Shown here: positions 37,253 to 48,526 of the stretch, piece by piece
Layout: every line of letters begins with the position of its first letter
Numbering within the stretch: position 1 is the first letter of the stretch
Source of the DNA: Ascidia mentula
Lineage: Eukaryota; Chordata; Ascidiacea; Phlebobranchia; Ascidiidae
Direction: 5' to 3'
Length of the DNA: 64,000 bases
Assembly (NCBI GenBank): GCA_947561715.1
Contig: OX387197.1
Span: 25,074,266-25,138,265 of the forward strand
Translations under genes and position numbers: made by a program
Notes under the pieces: model-generated
Database searches by the model: none
The model's input: the letters and a program-made list of their open reading frames with translations, nothing else
Told to the model about the DNA's origin: nothing

Positions 37253-38545
37253 TAACCCTGTTTACATGGCCAAGTCGACTTGAGCATCAAGTCGACTCAT
37301 GACCGGGTCACGTGATTTTCAAATTCGATGCGCGAAAACGACGAATTTACATGGGGCTTTTAAGTCAGCTTAAGTTAAGCTGTCTCGGGCTGACAGGCTG
37401 TAAATTCAGACTCTGTACTAAATAAATTATCAATATTTCTAATCTAAGCATGCAGAGAAAAGTTATTGGCAGTTAGTTTACGCAAATGCTTGCTGCAAAT
37501 TGGTCCTTGATTATAATGTGAGTTTACTTTGCCAGATATAAAAGATGATTTAACTAGAAAGCCTGCTGCAACCCATATTTTTTAAATTTCTGATTAAACT
37601 AAAAGGCTGCATTTTCCTGGAATGTGTTCACAACAACACCATGGTAAGATTATTCAAGTGAAAATTTCATGTTTAGTGGTATTAATTATCTCTGTCCTTC
37701 TTCACAGGATCCTTTTCAGAAGCTGTCTAATCCCGTAATCCCATGTACAAATGAGTGTCAGAAAAGACTGAATGGAATGTTTCATACCAGCCCAATGTTA
37801 ATTAATTTGAAACAAATATACTGAAGATGTGATAGTTACATAACATAAACTTGTGTCATGGCATTCTTGTCATATTTGTTGTTTTTTTGACAAACAAAAG
37901 GTTTACATAAGCCTGCTTTTGTATTTTATGGTTGATTGTTGTTCACATAATCCTTGCATAAATAAGATGCAGTAGCCTAAATATGAATAAACAACCAGTT
38001 TGCATTGACTTGTTATATTATAGCACATCCAGCAGCAAATGAAAACAGTCAACACAAGTGCATTCTTCTTTCAAGCAAGTGTCAGCATTCCTGCAATGCA
38101 TTTGTTTCCTTCAGGTCTCCAAAATGCAACTTAGGTCCTCAAAACGAATGTTGCTTTTTTGTATCTTGATGCTTGTACAATTCATTTAACACTTGCGCAG
38201 TATTTATCAAAATTAACTCGAGTAAGCACATCCTTCTCGCCCCTGCAGCATAGAGCATACTCACGTAGTTGTACTAGAACTAGTTTATTACTTTTAAGGT
38301 TTATTGTAAACAGCAAACCCTCAACGCACAACCTCATAAACAAATTACCTAATCCTAACTTCTTCGCGGCACTTGTCGCAACTGGGTTTATGCTGACTTA
38401 ATCGCTTAAGCTGTCCCGTAAACCACTCTCCATGTAAGGCCGAGACGGCTTAAGACGCTTGCCCTTTTCTCTTCGCCGAAAACGAGAGAGTCGGATCGGC
38501 GAGTCAGCTTCGAAGCCGTCTTAAACCGTCATGTAAACGGGGTTA
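37253..38545. mobile_element. 1,293-bp terminal-inverted-repeat DNA element, TAACCC ends
   Basis: The left end 'taaccctgtttacatgg' is the inverse of the right end 'catgtaaacggggtta'. Flanks 'cattttgacag' and 'gtgatttaactttatg' are contiguous ('acagtgattcaactttatg') at 40068-40090 and 60848-60870, so paralogous empty sites prove insertion; only a single g is repeated at the joint. No transposase frame is recognised, and CG-rich ends contrast with the surroundings. Superfamily not assigned. An older relative is at 18034-18950. Confidence 0.8.
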
Positions 38546-39555
38546 GTGATTTAACTTTATGTTGTTGGTATTGGAGAGGACACAGAATTTTAAATGTAAT
38601 GGCGATAAGAGCTTTGTCAAACAACCAATCACATATTTATAAGTTGGCCATACAGTTACAGCAACCATAATCACATTAACATATACCTTTTTTTCAAAAT
38701 AAATGTTCAAAAAAACAGACCGAAATGTTATGTTGCACACAAAAGGGGGTCATAAACTAGAAAAGGGTAAAAACACTGCTGAACAGAAAATGAACAATTC
38801 TTTGCATTTTCCAGATACGATGGGCCCAGACAATAAAACAAGTTAGATTGTTTGTAAAATGTCAACTAGGTAATTATTTAAAAATAAATTAGTTCAATGC
38901 TTTTTTGGGCTCTAACAAAAAAATATTACAACCGTGTTGCACTTTTGCAACAATATGTACCAGAGGTAGAATATCTATAGCATTCGGCATCATTACAGAC
39001 TATGCTTTCTACCCCATGGATGAAAAAGCATGCATTTCTCATGAAAAATATCATTGATTTCCAGAAAAATGTATCAAAGAAATTCGGATCTCTTACAGCC
39101 ACAACTAGGATTACTCAAATTTAAAATAAAATTAAAAAAGGATTCAACAATATGATAGTTGTGGGTTGTGGCACATCTGATGAACAACTTTGTGCATAAG
39201 AAGCATAAGGTTGGCCACCCATAATAATTATATAAACAAACTTTGAGCTTGTCACCATAAAATTCTTGCAAGAAAAAGGTATGTGAATTCTTTTTTAAAG
39301 TTATGAGGAATTAACAAGAAACTTGATAAAGTGTAGACTCTAATTAAATCATGTATTCAATTCCAGCATTCATATTGGTTGGATCTTTAACAAAGAAATT
39401 AAATAGAAAATTTTGTATCTATCAAATAAGTGAATGGTTTACAATGATACAAATATAAACTTGGCTAATTGAAGCAAACATAAGCAGCATAGCATGCAAA
39501 TAAATGCAAGGACATTTAGATTATATTACAATCATAACACAAACAGTGATCTTAC

Positions 39556-39717
39556 AGGTTTTGGCAACATTGCAATTCCTTGTAATAGATAATCAAGAGT
39601 GCCGGGAGTTAAGTTGCATCTTTCCACTTCCAATTCTTCAATGTTGTGGATGCAATTTGCCAGTTCGCGCCCACACCTTGGTCGAACATTGTTGTGGGAG
39701 AGGTTGAGTTTCTTCAG
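39556..39717 (-). CDS. LRR cassette exon E9
   Basis: 162 nt, donor gtaaga. The most divergent loop: 'NNVRPRCGRELAN' in place of 'NNIGDxGG', and 'VERCNLTPGTLDYL'. The frame is open, so the change is substitutional. Confidence 0.85.
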
Positions 39718-41053
39718 CTGGAAGAAAAAAAAACATTGCAATTATTACATTAACTTATTTGATACAAATAAAAAAAAAACAGTTTCAGTAAAACTTGTGC
39801 AGTTGAGCGATTCTGCCTTGTCATGCAAAAGCTTAAATCTTTTCTTGGTCACTAGAAGGGAAAAAGTCTTTTAATCCAGTTCTTAAACTTGACATCACTG
39901 TGGTTTTATCAGAAAACCCCTTGACAAAAAGTTAACCAGTTTCACTATGATCAGATTGCAGTGATTGTTCGGCAGTTGTAGTGTAATGGTTGTCCAATTA
40001 AATGGAGTTAGTTTAGTCACAATGAGAATCCGTTGAAACAAACAGGGCCAAACTGATCATTACACATTTTGACAGTGATTCAACTTTATGTTGTTGGTAT
40101 TGAAGGGGACAAAGATTTTTTAATGTAATGTCGAGAGGAGGTTTGTTAAACAACCAATAACATATTTAGAAGTTGGCCATAAACTTACAGCAACCATTCT
40201 CACATAAACATATGTATTTTTTCTAAAAAAACGAATAAAAGAGAGTCCAAAATATTATGTTGCACACAAAAGGGTGTCATGAACCAGAAAATGTTAAAAA
40301 CACTGCTGAACAGAAAATGAAAAATTCCTTGTATTTTCCAGATACGTTGAGCCCAGAAACAACAACAAACATAGATAGTTTGTAAAATGCCAACTAGGTA
40401 ATCATTAAAAACAAAATAATTTTACTCAACATTTGAATTGAATGTTCTTTTAGGACTCTTTGCCTATTATCCACTGCAAAAATTTTTTAGACTGTGGTTC
40501 AATTTTCTAGCAATATATACCAGGGTTAGCCAACGTATGGCATATTGTATCACTATAAGCAACACACTATACCCATTAGATAATAAAAAAACATGCCTTG
40601 TCATGACAAAAAAACAAATTCACTGATTTTCACAAAAAAAATATAAAATAAATTCAAATCACTTAGAGCTAGAACTGGGAATTCTTAATTTTTTTTGAAT
40701 ATAATAGTGTATGAGCAGCATAAGGTTGGTCTGATACACAAATAAACTTGGAGGTTGTCAGCACAAAACCTTGCAACAAAAAATGTTATGTGAATTCTTC
40801 TTTAAAGCTATTAGGAATAAGAACAGAAATCGATGGAATGTGGATTTTCATTAAATTATGTAATAAATTTCAGCATTCCTATTTGTTGAATTCCTAAGAA
40901 AGAAACTGGAAGAAAATTTTGTATTTGTAATATACAAGGCTTTGAAATAATACATGCCTGAACTTAGTTACTAGAAGTAAACACAAGCAGCATAGTCTGC
41001 AAATAAAGAACATTTGGATTATATTACAATCACACCACAAACAGTGAACTTAC

Positions 41054-41215
41054 AGGTTTTGGCAAATTTGCAATTCCATGTGATAGATGAAGAAGAGCAA
41101 AGTCTTTTAGGTTGCATCCTTCCACTTCCAATTCTTCAATGTTGTGGATGCACATTACCAGTTGATATCCACCTTCATCTCCAATATTGTTGTGGGAGAG
41201 GTTGAGTTTCTTCAG
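41054..41215 (-). CDS. LRR cassette exon E10
   Basis: 162 nt, donor gtaagt. Loops 'IGDEGGYQLVM' and 'KDFALLHL'; ends 'ANLPKP'. First cassette after the cap exon if gene A starts at 43781. Confidence 0.88.
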
Positions 41216-42250
41216 CTGAAAGTAAAAATTCATAAAAATGAAAGGTGATGTGATACAATTAAACTCAAATTTCACAAACACAAAAAACTCAACAACCAAA
41301 GTATCAAAGTTAAAACAATTAGTACAACATACAAAATATAATGACATGGCATATGGCACCCAATTATTTTTTTCCTTTAAACCAGCAGTCAAAAAAATGG
41401 GACAAATCACCACTAATTATTTATACACCTCTGCTATATCCAAATTTTATGTTATAGATTTTGTTTAACATGCATTAAAAAGTATACTAGAAATATTCAG
41501 TTGCGACAGTATGATTTTGTCATCATAAAAATAAAGTAATAAGAATAAACCACTACACTAGGAAAAATAACAGAAAATAATGTGTTTTGTGCATAATTAG
41601 TGGGGAGTGAATTGAGGAACGCAGAGAAATGTAAAAACCAATTTTTTTTTTGGCAGAATTGTAAAAAATAAGTTCTTAGAGAAGAGTGTAAACAGTGTGT
41701 TTGTTAACCCCAAACACCGAATCATGGCAGTTGGATTTTGCCTCACTTCTTTGTGTAAACAGTGTGTTTGGAAATTTTGCTTCACTTCTTTGCGTTGTTC
41801 AGTTATGATGAGACATAAATTGAACAACTGGAACTCTCACAGGAGTGCAAAATACATAAATTTTACTCAATGAAAAAGGGTTGCTCATAGCCAAGAAAGA
41901 TCTATTATTATCAATCTTGCTTTACAGTTGTCCTTGCATGATAATAATAATTTCAAAGGTAGTCGAGAATGCTTGGAAGGTAAACTAGAAACTAGTGGTG
42001 ATGTAAAGGCCGTGTGGTAGGAAAAAGATTTAAAATATTGTAAGTATGAAATAAACCAACTGTTGGATGTCAGACAATTTGGTCAAAAATAAGAATCCGA
42101 GGTATTTTGTTTTTGTTTTTTAGGTTGACTAATTAGACTTCATCATTCACTGGATTCAATGTAAGAGAGCTGTAAAGATTTAATGGCACCTGCATGGAGG
42201 TTTTTCTGCACTTGAAAATAAACATCATGCTTCATAAAAACAATTCTCAC

Positions 42251-42403
42251 TGGTTTTGGTAATCCAACAATCTTTTCACACAGCTCCTCAATATCCTTCA
42301 TAGTAAGTTCACAGTTACTCAAATAAACTTCCTCAGTAAGGTTAGAAAAGTTGCTCAATGCTGCTTTTGATTTTAAAGCTTTGTTGCTAGATGATTTAGG
42401 CTT
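42251..42403 (-). CDS. KPK cap exon, copy 1 (gene A exon 3)
   Basis: 153 nt, phase 0 both ends, donor gtgaga. 'KPKSSSNKALKSKAALSNF', then LRR-like 'EEVYLSNCELTMKDIEELC', ending 'VGLPKP'. It follows exon 2 in phase and leads into E10 in phase. Confidence 0.8.
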
Positions 42404-43185
42404 CTGAAAAAAGGTGACACACATAATCTTATATCGGAATGCCTGGGGTAACAAGCCCCTGTCTCGTCCAAAAACCGTTTTTGTAGCAACAAAATTATTT
42501 CTCTTAATCTTTCATAAAATAAATTTTGGATTTTTATCTATAATATAGTGACTATCTAGGAGATAAACTATTGTAGCTGTGTCGAAACGAAAGTAGTAAT
42601 ATATTTCCAATGCAAAATCTGCAAAAATTTTTGTTTACAAGGTGAAAACCACACCATTTGAAAAAAAATATTGACCCTGGTGGTTCTTAGTAGGGATGCA
42701 TCGAAAATTTGGTTTGCCGAATTTTTTTTGGACAAAACTATGATTTTTACAATTCAGTTTTGGCTGAACATTTCTGCAAAATTACGCCAAAACTGAAAAT
42801 GTTACAGCATGCATTGCTGATATGCAAGGTTTAGTATAGGTTAGAATCATTGTTTAAACTGTATAAATGTGTTCGATTTATTTGTTTAATGTCACAGAAA
42901 TGATGAAAGTCAACTTTGCAGTTGGTATAACATTCAGGGTTATTCTTTAAGTGCCAAAAAAAGAGTGGATGATAGGAGTACATTCCATCCAGTATATACA
43001 TGTTTTGTTAATGGATACCAAAGTTTTTTCAGCTGAATTCATATGACATAAAAAATTGCATTTTCGGTGCATCACTACTTTTCACCATAAATGCCTAAAA
43101 AAGTGAAATAAATCAGAAAAAATTATTTTTTTAATAGTTCTAGGACATTATAAATGTTTGTCATCTTCAAATATAGCTTTTTTAC

Positions 43186-43781
43186 CTTTTCGTAAAAGTA
43201 TCCTTTTGACTTGGCATCCTTTTGATTTGAAATTGGCCTTTGTTTACTAAAATCTTTAGATAGCCCTGAAAATTTTCAAATTAAACTTTTTCCAAGGAGT
43301 TATAATGTAACTACCAATGGATGGCAAAGCGTTTTTAATAGTTTATGAAATGAATTCTCTGGGATAGGAACTCTTTAAGAAGACTGGTTTATTTACACCT
43401 AAAAGTGCCAAATCAAAAGAATTCAGTTCGTAGACATAAGACTGATACAGCACATTTAATATTTTAATACTCTATATAATAAGTAATACATTTTTTTTCC
43501 GCAGTTGGTTTGAAACTGGTTTTCTCCACTTTCATAAATGGATTCCTTGAAAGGGTGGTTGGTCCATCTGTGAAAGTCCTTTCAGGAAAACACCTGTTAA
43601 TGTAATCATTATACACTGGTCCCAATGTGAGAGATTCTTTAAAATGCTGGGTTTGTTCCTCTATGTCTGGTTGTGATGAAGTTTTTTTCAATCTCCTCTT
43701 TAAATTATCTTTAAATGCAGAATGAGGTGTAGGATGCATAAGTTTATTGGCTGTTGTAGATTTTTGATCAGAATCATCCAT
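43186..43781 (-). CDS. Gene A N-terminal exons 1 and 2
   Basis: Exon 1 is 43781-43490 (ATG start, ends phase 1 before gtatta, 97 codons + 1 base): 'MDDSDQKSTTANKLMHPTPH' onward, rich in Lys, Ser and Thr, no recognised CARD, Pyrin or death fold. Exon 2 is 43265-43186 (acceptor ttttcag, donor gtaaaa): 'LSKDFSKQRPISNQKDAKS', 'GYFYEK'. The phase-1 junction agrees on both sides and exon 2 leaves in phase 0 for the cap exon. An in-frame stop lies just upstream of the ATG and a 'ttttgcag' acceptor 17 bases before it suggests a separate 5' UTR exon. Extension of this gene to the LRR array and NACHT core is inferred from phase and order. Confidence 0.65.
43362..43460. mobile_element. Short derivative of the foldback MITE at 13504
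   Basis: 'aactctttaagaagactgg', 'gtttatttacacct' and 'gtgccaaatcaaaagaattc' plus 'agttcgtagacataagactg' match the arm and internal sequence of the 13504-13900 element in a shortened form. It lies in gene A intron 1. Confidence 0.6.
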
Positions 43782-43805
43782 TTTTATTTTATATTAACCT
43801 GCAAA

Positions 43806-46104
43806 AATAAATCAAAAGTTGTAACTCTATTTAGTTTGTAATTGTTACCATAATAATTACTGTGTTTAAATCCACAACAAACACATTTCAAACAGAAATA
43901 GAAGCCTACAACACCAAAAACAATATTAAAATAAAATAAAATAACGTTGTAAACAGCTCTGCGAACTGAGATTTCTGATTTGTTGGCAAATTCAGTCTCA
44001 CCTGAGTTACTCATGTCATAACTTAAACGAAAGTACACACAGACCCACTTTTAACAATAAACCAGCTTTGTAGAACTTTGTGTTTGAGCGCAACCAGAGG
44101 GATGTAAGTTGACAAAAAAAATCGACAAAAGTTTGAACGCGGCTTACTCGGCGATCTTACGAGGTTGCGACTTACTTTTTTCAGACAAAAATAGATCACG
44201 GGCTGAACTTTCCAACGAGGGGAAAATTAAAAATTTACATTAATATTCGAATATGAATATGAAATGTATGCTTTGTCATTACCACAAGTAAACATCGATT
44301 TTTTTTGTCAACTAACATCCCTCTGGTCTTTCACAGGCGTTTTCTGCACCTGCGTAGCATCGGGTAATTGCTTTCATAGGCAAATACATTTTACAGACTT
44401 ACTGAACCATAATTTGCTTCCTCCTTTTTCTCTGTTTGTGTGATCCAGTCTTGACGTTTCTCGCGCAGCTCTACATTGTTACATAGAGCTCCACATAGTT
44501 GCATAGAGCTTCACATAGTTGCACATAGCTTCACATAACTTCACATAGTTGCATATATACCGACGCATATAGCTCCACATAGCTTCACATAGTTGCACAT
44601 AGCGACACATAGCTTAACATAGCGGAACATAGTTGCACGAGCACATTTTAGAAGCACCCTTCGTCGTCATACGCCCACATTGTTGAAGGGTCGCAGTTGG
44701 TTTGTCGGAAGATTTTGAAGGAATTGCATGACCGCAACATCAAACCTGTCCAGTAAAAGTCCCGGTGAGACAACATGCTGCCTGCAGGTCCTGTCGTAAC
44801 AAAACCGAGATCTGTGCTGATCGATGAGACCAAATCTGTGAGATCACATTGTGATCTGTTAGATTGAAAACCATGATCTGTGAGATCGAAAACCATGATC
44901 TTTTTATTTGTAGAAAGAGTCGCAAATATATAGGGAGATATCAAAGACGAGGCATAAAGAAAGAGATAATTGCTGCCATTACGCGACAAAGGGGACTAAG
45001 AAGAAGTAGCGCTGGTTGAATAACGTAACGCAAGCGAGATAACTAGCGATGGCGCCAGAAAGACGGGTGTAAATGTAAAAGAGTAGAAAGGCCAAGTTTA
45101 AACAAAATATCAATAAATATTTGAATTACGACAAGCCAAAATCCCTACATAGCTTCCCCACCGGACAAGTGTTTTCCGAAAACTGATTCATGCTCGCGCA
45201 GTTATCCAAGTCCTCCCCATATAAAGTTGTCCGTCGTGGCATGCTCTCTGCATCTCTTGAAGTGCGTAGGTATAGATAACTTCATCGTAATGACGATTTT
45301 CTTTACGAAGCACGTGAAGTGGGAATTGACGAGCATTGCCACGGACTTCGTCTTTGTTGCTTGGACGTGGATGCTTCGATTTTGCGCCGCGGCTTAGGGG
45401 AAAACTTGTGGGGAATAGGCGCAGTCAATCGTCGTAAAAATGCGTTAAAACTGGTGAAATGGGTGAAGTTTAACTAAAGAAGGAAAAATGACACGAAAGA
45501 GTAAACTGTCGATTATGATTACTAAAAGGAAATGCGGTAATTTTACGCTAGTTTAGCTATACGCATGTCGGTAAACAAGCTTGCCAAATCATTAAAAACC
45601 ATGCATGGAATATATCAACAGCACAACTTTTACCGTCTAAGCCCGTTGACCTTGACTGTGCCAACTGGTCAATCCCTAACTAAAAATAGAGCATGGACTT
45701 GATCCCTATGAGGCAAAAAAAATGTAAAAAATGCAGGCAGTGAAGAGGTGGCCTTGCCGCAATCACCGTGTAACGACATGCCTCTAGTGTCGTGCTTCTC
45801 GCGTTCGGAAGGCTTTCTAAAACGTCCCCATCGCGTCACTTTGGTCCGCTTGGTTAAGGCATGGAGACTTACCTGACATAAAATTATGTGAGGAAATATA
45901 ACACGCAGTAAAAAAATCAAAAACTACCGTTTCGGCGACATGCGTTAACAAACCTATCCCAAAATTACCTGGAAGGGAAAAGTAGCAAATTTAAAAAAAA
46001 CATTTTGTGACGAAAAGAAAGAAAAAATTAGTAGTTTAACATTATAAAACAAATATGCATTGACAAAACTATCCATAAAATAAATTGAAGGGGAAATCTT
46101 CAAG
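43806..46104. other. 5' flank of gene A, no firm gene
   Basis: A - strand frame at 43784-44038 contains a hydrophobic run ('NVILFYFNIVFGVVGFYF') but has no homologue I know. Good - strand donors occur near 44004 (CAG|gtgaga) and 45873 (CAG|gtaagt) and could belong to 5' UTR exons. This stretch is less AT-rich than the LRR array and probably holds the gene A promoter. Confidence 0.3.
44466..44640. repeat. Minisatellite, unit about 10 bp
   Basis: Interleaved 10-mers of the types 'agcttcacat' and 'agttgcacat' repeat about 16 times with substitutions. They lie about 700 bp upstream of the gene A start codon. Confidence 0.8.
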
Positions 46105-46112
46105 GTCTATAG

Positions 46113-48518
46113 CAGCGGTGCACAACCTGCGGCCGTACGGCCGCATGCGGCCGCGGACGCTATTTTTTGCGGCCGTGCACATTTATATGCAAATACATGC
46201 ATTGGCGGCCGTCGTTGCTTCTGAAACTTGTTTTTAAAGCGGACTCAAGAGTTAAGCTTTAATTAGGCCCATTTTCATTTCCGCGTTGTACACATTCGTT
46301 CGCTGTAGCGAGTAGTAACTGTTGCAGCCACCGCAACTTTTGAATTACATGCGAGACCAAGCGAAACAATACGGATGGTGACGTCACAAAACATTGATAG
46401 CATGTCTGTAAATTGTCAATTGTCATGTACGCATGTACATTTGTCAAAAAGCAAAACAGTGGACTCAATCAGTCATGTCACTGAAACGCAAAAGGTTGCT
46501 AAAAGAAGAGAAAAGGGCGTTTAATCCCAAATGGGAGGTGGATTATTTTATGATGCAGACAGCAACACATACCATGAAGTGTTTAATTTGCAGCCAAATC
46601 GTTAAAACTGTAAAAGGGGATGATGCAAAGCAGCATTTTCAGCGGCATCTTTCACACGCCTATGCAAAGTTGGATGGAGAGTCTAGGAAGGTCTGTGTCG
46701 AAAATTTAAAAAAGCGTGTACGTCAGCAAACCGCTTGCATCTCGTCTTTCGTTCACTCCACCAATCATCGTTGCGAAGCTTCCTACAGAGTGGCATATCA
46801 TCTTGGTGTTGCAGGAAAGCCTTATTCCGATGGGGAACTTGTTAAGCGATGTATCATGGACGTTGTGAAATGCATTCATCCCGGCAAAGAAATAGATTAC
46901 TCATCGATTCCTCTCTCGCGCGCTACTGTGCAACGCCGGCAATCTGACATCGCTCAGCAGTTCAAGCTCTCTCTGAAAGCAAAAGTTAATAAAGAAGGAA
47001 GTTTACTTGCGCTCGCTGTTGACGAATCTACGGACAACAACGACTCTGCGCAACTGCTAGTCTTCGTTCGTCCTCTATCTACAAGTTTTGAGTTGTGTGA
47101 GGATCTTCTTTCAATGGAAACACTGGCTACGCGCACCCGTGGTGAAGACATATTTGATGCAGTCAAAAATGCCTGCATTCGATCCGGATTAGATTTAAAA
47201 AGTCTTCGTGGCATTTGCACGGATGGCGCACCTGTCATGACGGGTAAGCAACAAGGATTTGTGACAAGATTGTCAGATTACGTATGTAAGGAGCATGAAA
47301 ATAACGAGCTCGTTAATCTTCACTGTATTATCCACCAGGAAGCATTGTGTGCCAAATCCGTTGCTTTAAGTAACGTTCTGAAAGACGTAAATGGTATTAT
47401 TTTATTCATTCGGGCAAATGCTCTTCATCACAGGCAATTTCAAGAAATTTTAAGCTCAAGTGATACGTCAGCAGAGGATGTGCTTTATCACTCCTCCGTC
47501 CGTTGGTTGTCTCAGGGAGAGACGTCTTGCCGTGTTCTGCTTTTGCGAAAAGAAATAACAGAATATTATGGCTTTAAAAACAAGTACTGCCCCCTGATCA
47601 ACGTTGACTTCCTCACATCTCTTGCTTTTCTGGTGGATTTTCTAACTCATGTCAACTATCTGAACCAAAGTTTGCAAGGAAAAACAACAACAGTTTGTCT
47701 CCTGTACAAAAAAGTACAAGATTTCCGGGACAAATGTTTACTCTTTAAAAGTCATCTAAGGCAACGCAATTTCTTTCATTTTCCGCAAGTGACAGCGCTG
47801 ATTGACAGCAAAGAAATAAATGTTGGGAATATTCCAATCGATATATTTTCCGGCGTTTTCGACGGGCTGTTGGAGGAATTCGCTAACCGTTTTAAAGATT
47901 TTGAGAAAATTTCGCAAACAATCAGAATCGTTGCTTTTCCACATCTGGTGGAAACCGAAATTGCACCGTTACGTCTTCAAATGGAGCTGGTTGAGTTGAA
48001 AAATAACGAGCAGCTAGTCAAGAAATTTAAAGACGAAGAAGATTTGCTGGATACCTGGAAAAGTGCAGTTGAATATCCTAAACTGCAAGAATTGGCCAGA
48101 AAAACTCTTGTTCTTTTTGGAAGCACTTACGTGTGCGAAGCAGCGTTTTCAAAAATGAACTATTTGAAGAACAAGTACCGAACGCGTATGTTGGACAGCA
48201 ATTTGGAGTCGGGTCTTCGTCTGATGATTTCAAACGAGCAACCTAATTTCGAAAGTTTGTCTATGGGCGTGCAAGAACAAGGCAGCCATTAAATACTTCA
48301 ACTCTTCGTTACATTGTACATACGTAATTTGTAAATAATAAATAGTGCACAATTTTCAGGTATGGAATCATTTTCATTCCTTTCTTATATTGCTCACGTC
48401 AACTTGTCGAAATTATCAGGGGTATATAGTTGGAAAAGCAGTATATTCAACGGCGGCCGTTAGGACACAGTAGTGCGTGCGTTGCGGCCGGCAGTAGTAA
48501 AAAGGTTGTGCACCCCTG
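46113..48518 (+). mobile_element. Complete hAT DNA transposon, 2,406 bp
   Basis: Ends 'cagcggtgcacaacct' and (reverse complement of the right end) 'caggggtgcacaacct' are terminal inverted repeats. The 8-bp target duplication gtctatag is perfect on both sides (46105-46112 and 48519-48526). Multiple CGGCCG motifs sit inside both ends, as expected for subterminal transposase-binding sites. The intact transposase and perfect duplication suggest a recent insertion, between gene A's 5' end and NLR-B's 3' end. Confidence 0.95.
46475..48292 (+). CDS. hAT transposase, ZBED5/GTF2IRD2-like group
   Basis: Cut-and-paste DDE transposase, 605 residues from the ATG before 'MSLKRKRLLKEEKRAFNPKW' (a further upstream in-frame ATG at 46433 is less likely). 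An N-terminal BED-like zinc finger has C-x2-C near residue 36 and HFQRHLSH near 54. Acidic catalytic candidates are Asp in 'LAVDESTDN' (about 183) and in 'GICTDGAPVMTG' (about 250). Family marks are 'NLHCIIHQEALCAK', 'SSVRWLSQGE' and the C-terminal dimerisation segment 'LVLFGSTYVCEAAFSKMNYL'. The frame is unbroken and the codon use is less AT-biased than the neighbouring NLR exons, consistent with a recent arrival. It may be active. Confidence 0.95.
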   Translation: MSLKRKRLLKEEKRAFNPKWEVDYFMMQTATHTMKCLICSQIVKTVKGDDAKQHFQRHLSHAYAKLDGESRKVCVENLKKRVRQQTACISSFVHSTNHRCEASYRVAYHLGVAGKPYSDGELVKRCIMDVVKCIHPGKEIDYSSIPLSRATVQRRQSDIAQQFKLSLKAKVNKEGSLLALAVDESTDNNDSAQLLVFVRPLSTSFELCEDLLSMETLATRTRGEDIFDAVKNACIRSGLDLKSLRGICTDGAPVMTGKQQGFVTRLSDYVCKEHENNELVNLHCIIHQEALCAKSVALSNVLKDVNGIILFIRANALHHRQFQEILSSSDTSAEDVLYHSSVRWLSQGETSCRVLLLRKEITEYYGFKNKYCPLINVDFLTSLAFLVDFLTHVNYLNQSLQGKTTTVCLLYKKVQDFRDKCLLFKSHLRQRNFFHFPQVTALIDSKEINVGNIPIDIFSGVFDGLLEEFANRFKDFEKISQTIRIVAFPHLVETEIAPLRLQMELVELKNNEQLVKKFKDEEDLLDTWKSAVEYPKLQELARKTLVLFGSTYVCEAAFSKMNYLKNKYRTRMLDSNLESGLRLMISNEQPNFESLSMGVQEQGSH

Positions 48519-48526
48519 GTCTATAG

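Larger units (their letters stand above)
41393..43700. repeat. Segmental repeat block, copy 2 of 3 (intact N-terminal exons)
   Basis: Matches 28885-30838 and, in part, 62128-63450. This copy alone keeps N-terminal exons 1 and 2 intact. Insertions relative to copy 1 include a MITE-like piece at 43362-43460. Confidence 0.78.

Noticed and set aside
43784-44038. Membrane-anchored N-terminal exon for gene A
   Set aside because: The frame has a hydrophobic run but runs into a stop before the exon 1 ATG, and the acceptor upstream of that ATG suggests it is intron or UTR.
44648-44989. 113-codon - strand frame
   Set aside because: Built over short 'gatctgtgagat' repeats next to a minisatellite; no recognisable domain.
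46433-46474. Upstream in-frame ATG as the hAT transposase start
   Set aside because: The extra 14 residues are not family-like, whereas 'MSLKRKR' followed by the BED finger is typical.
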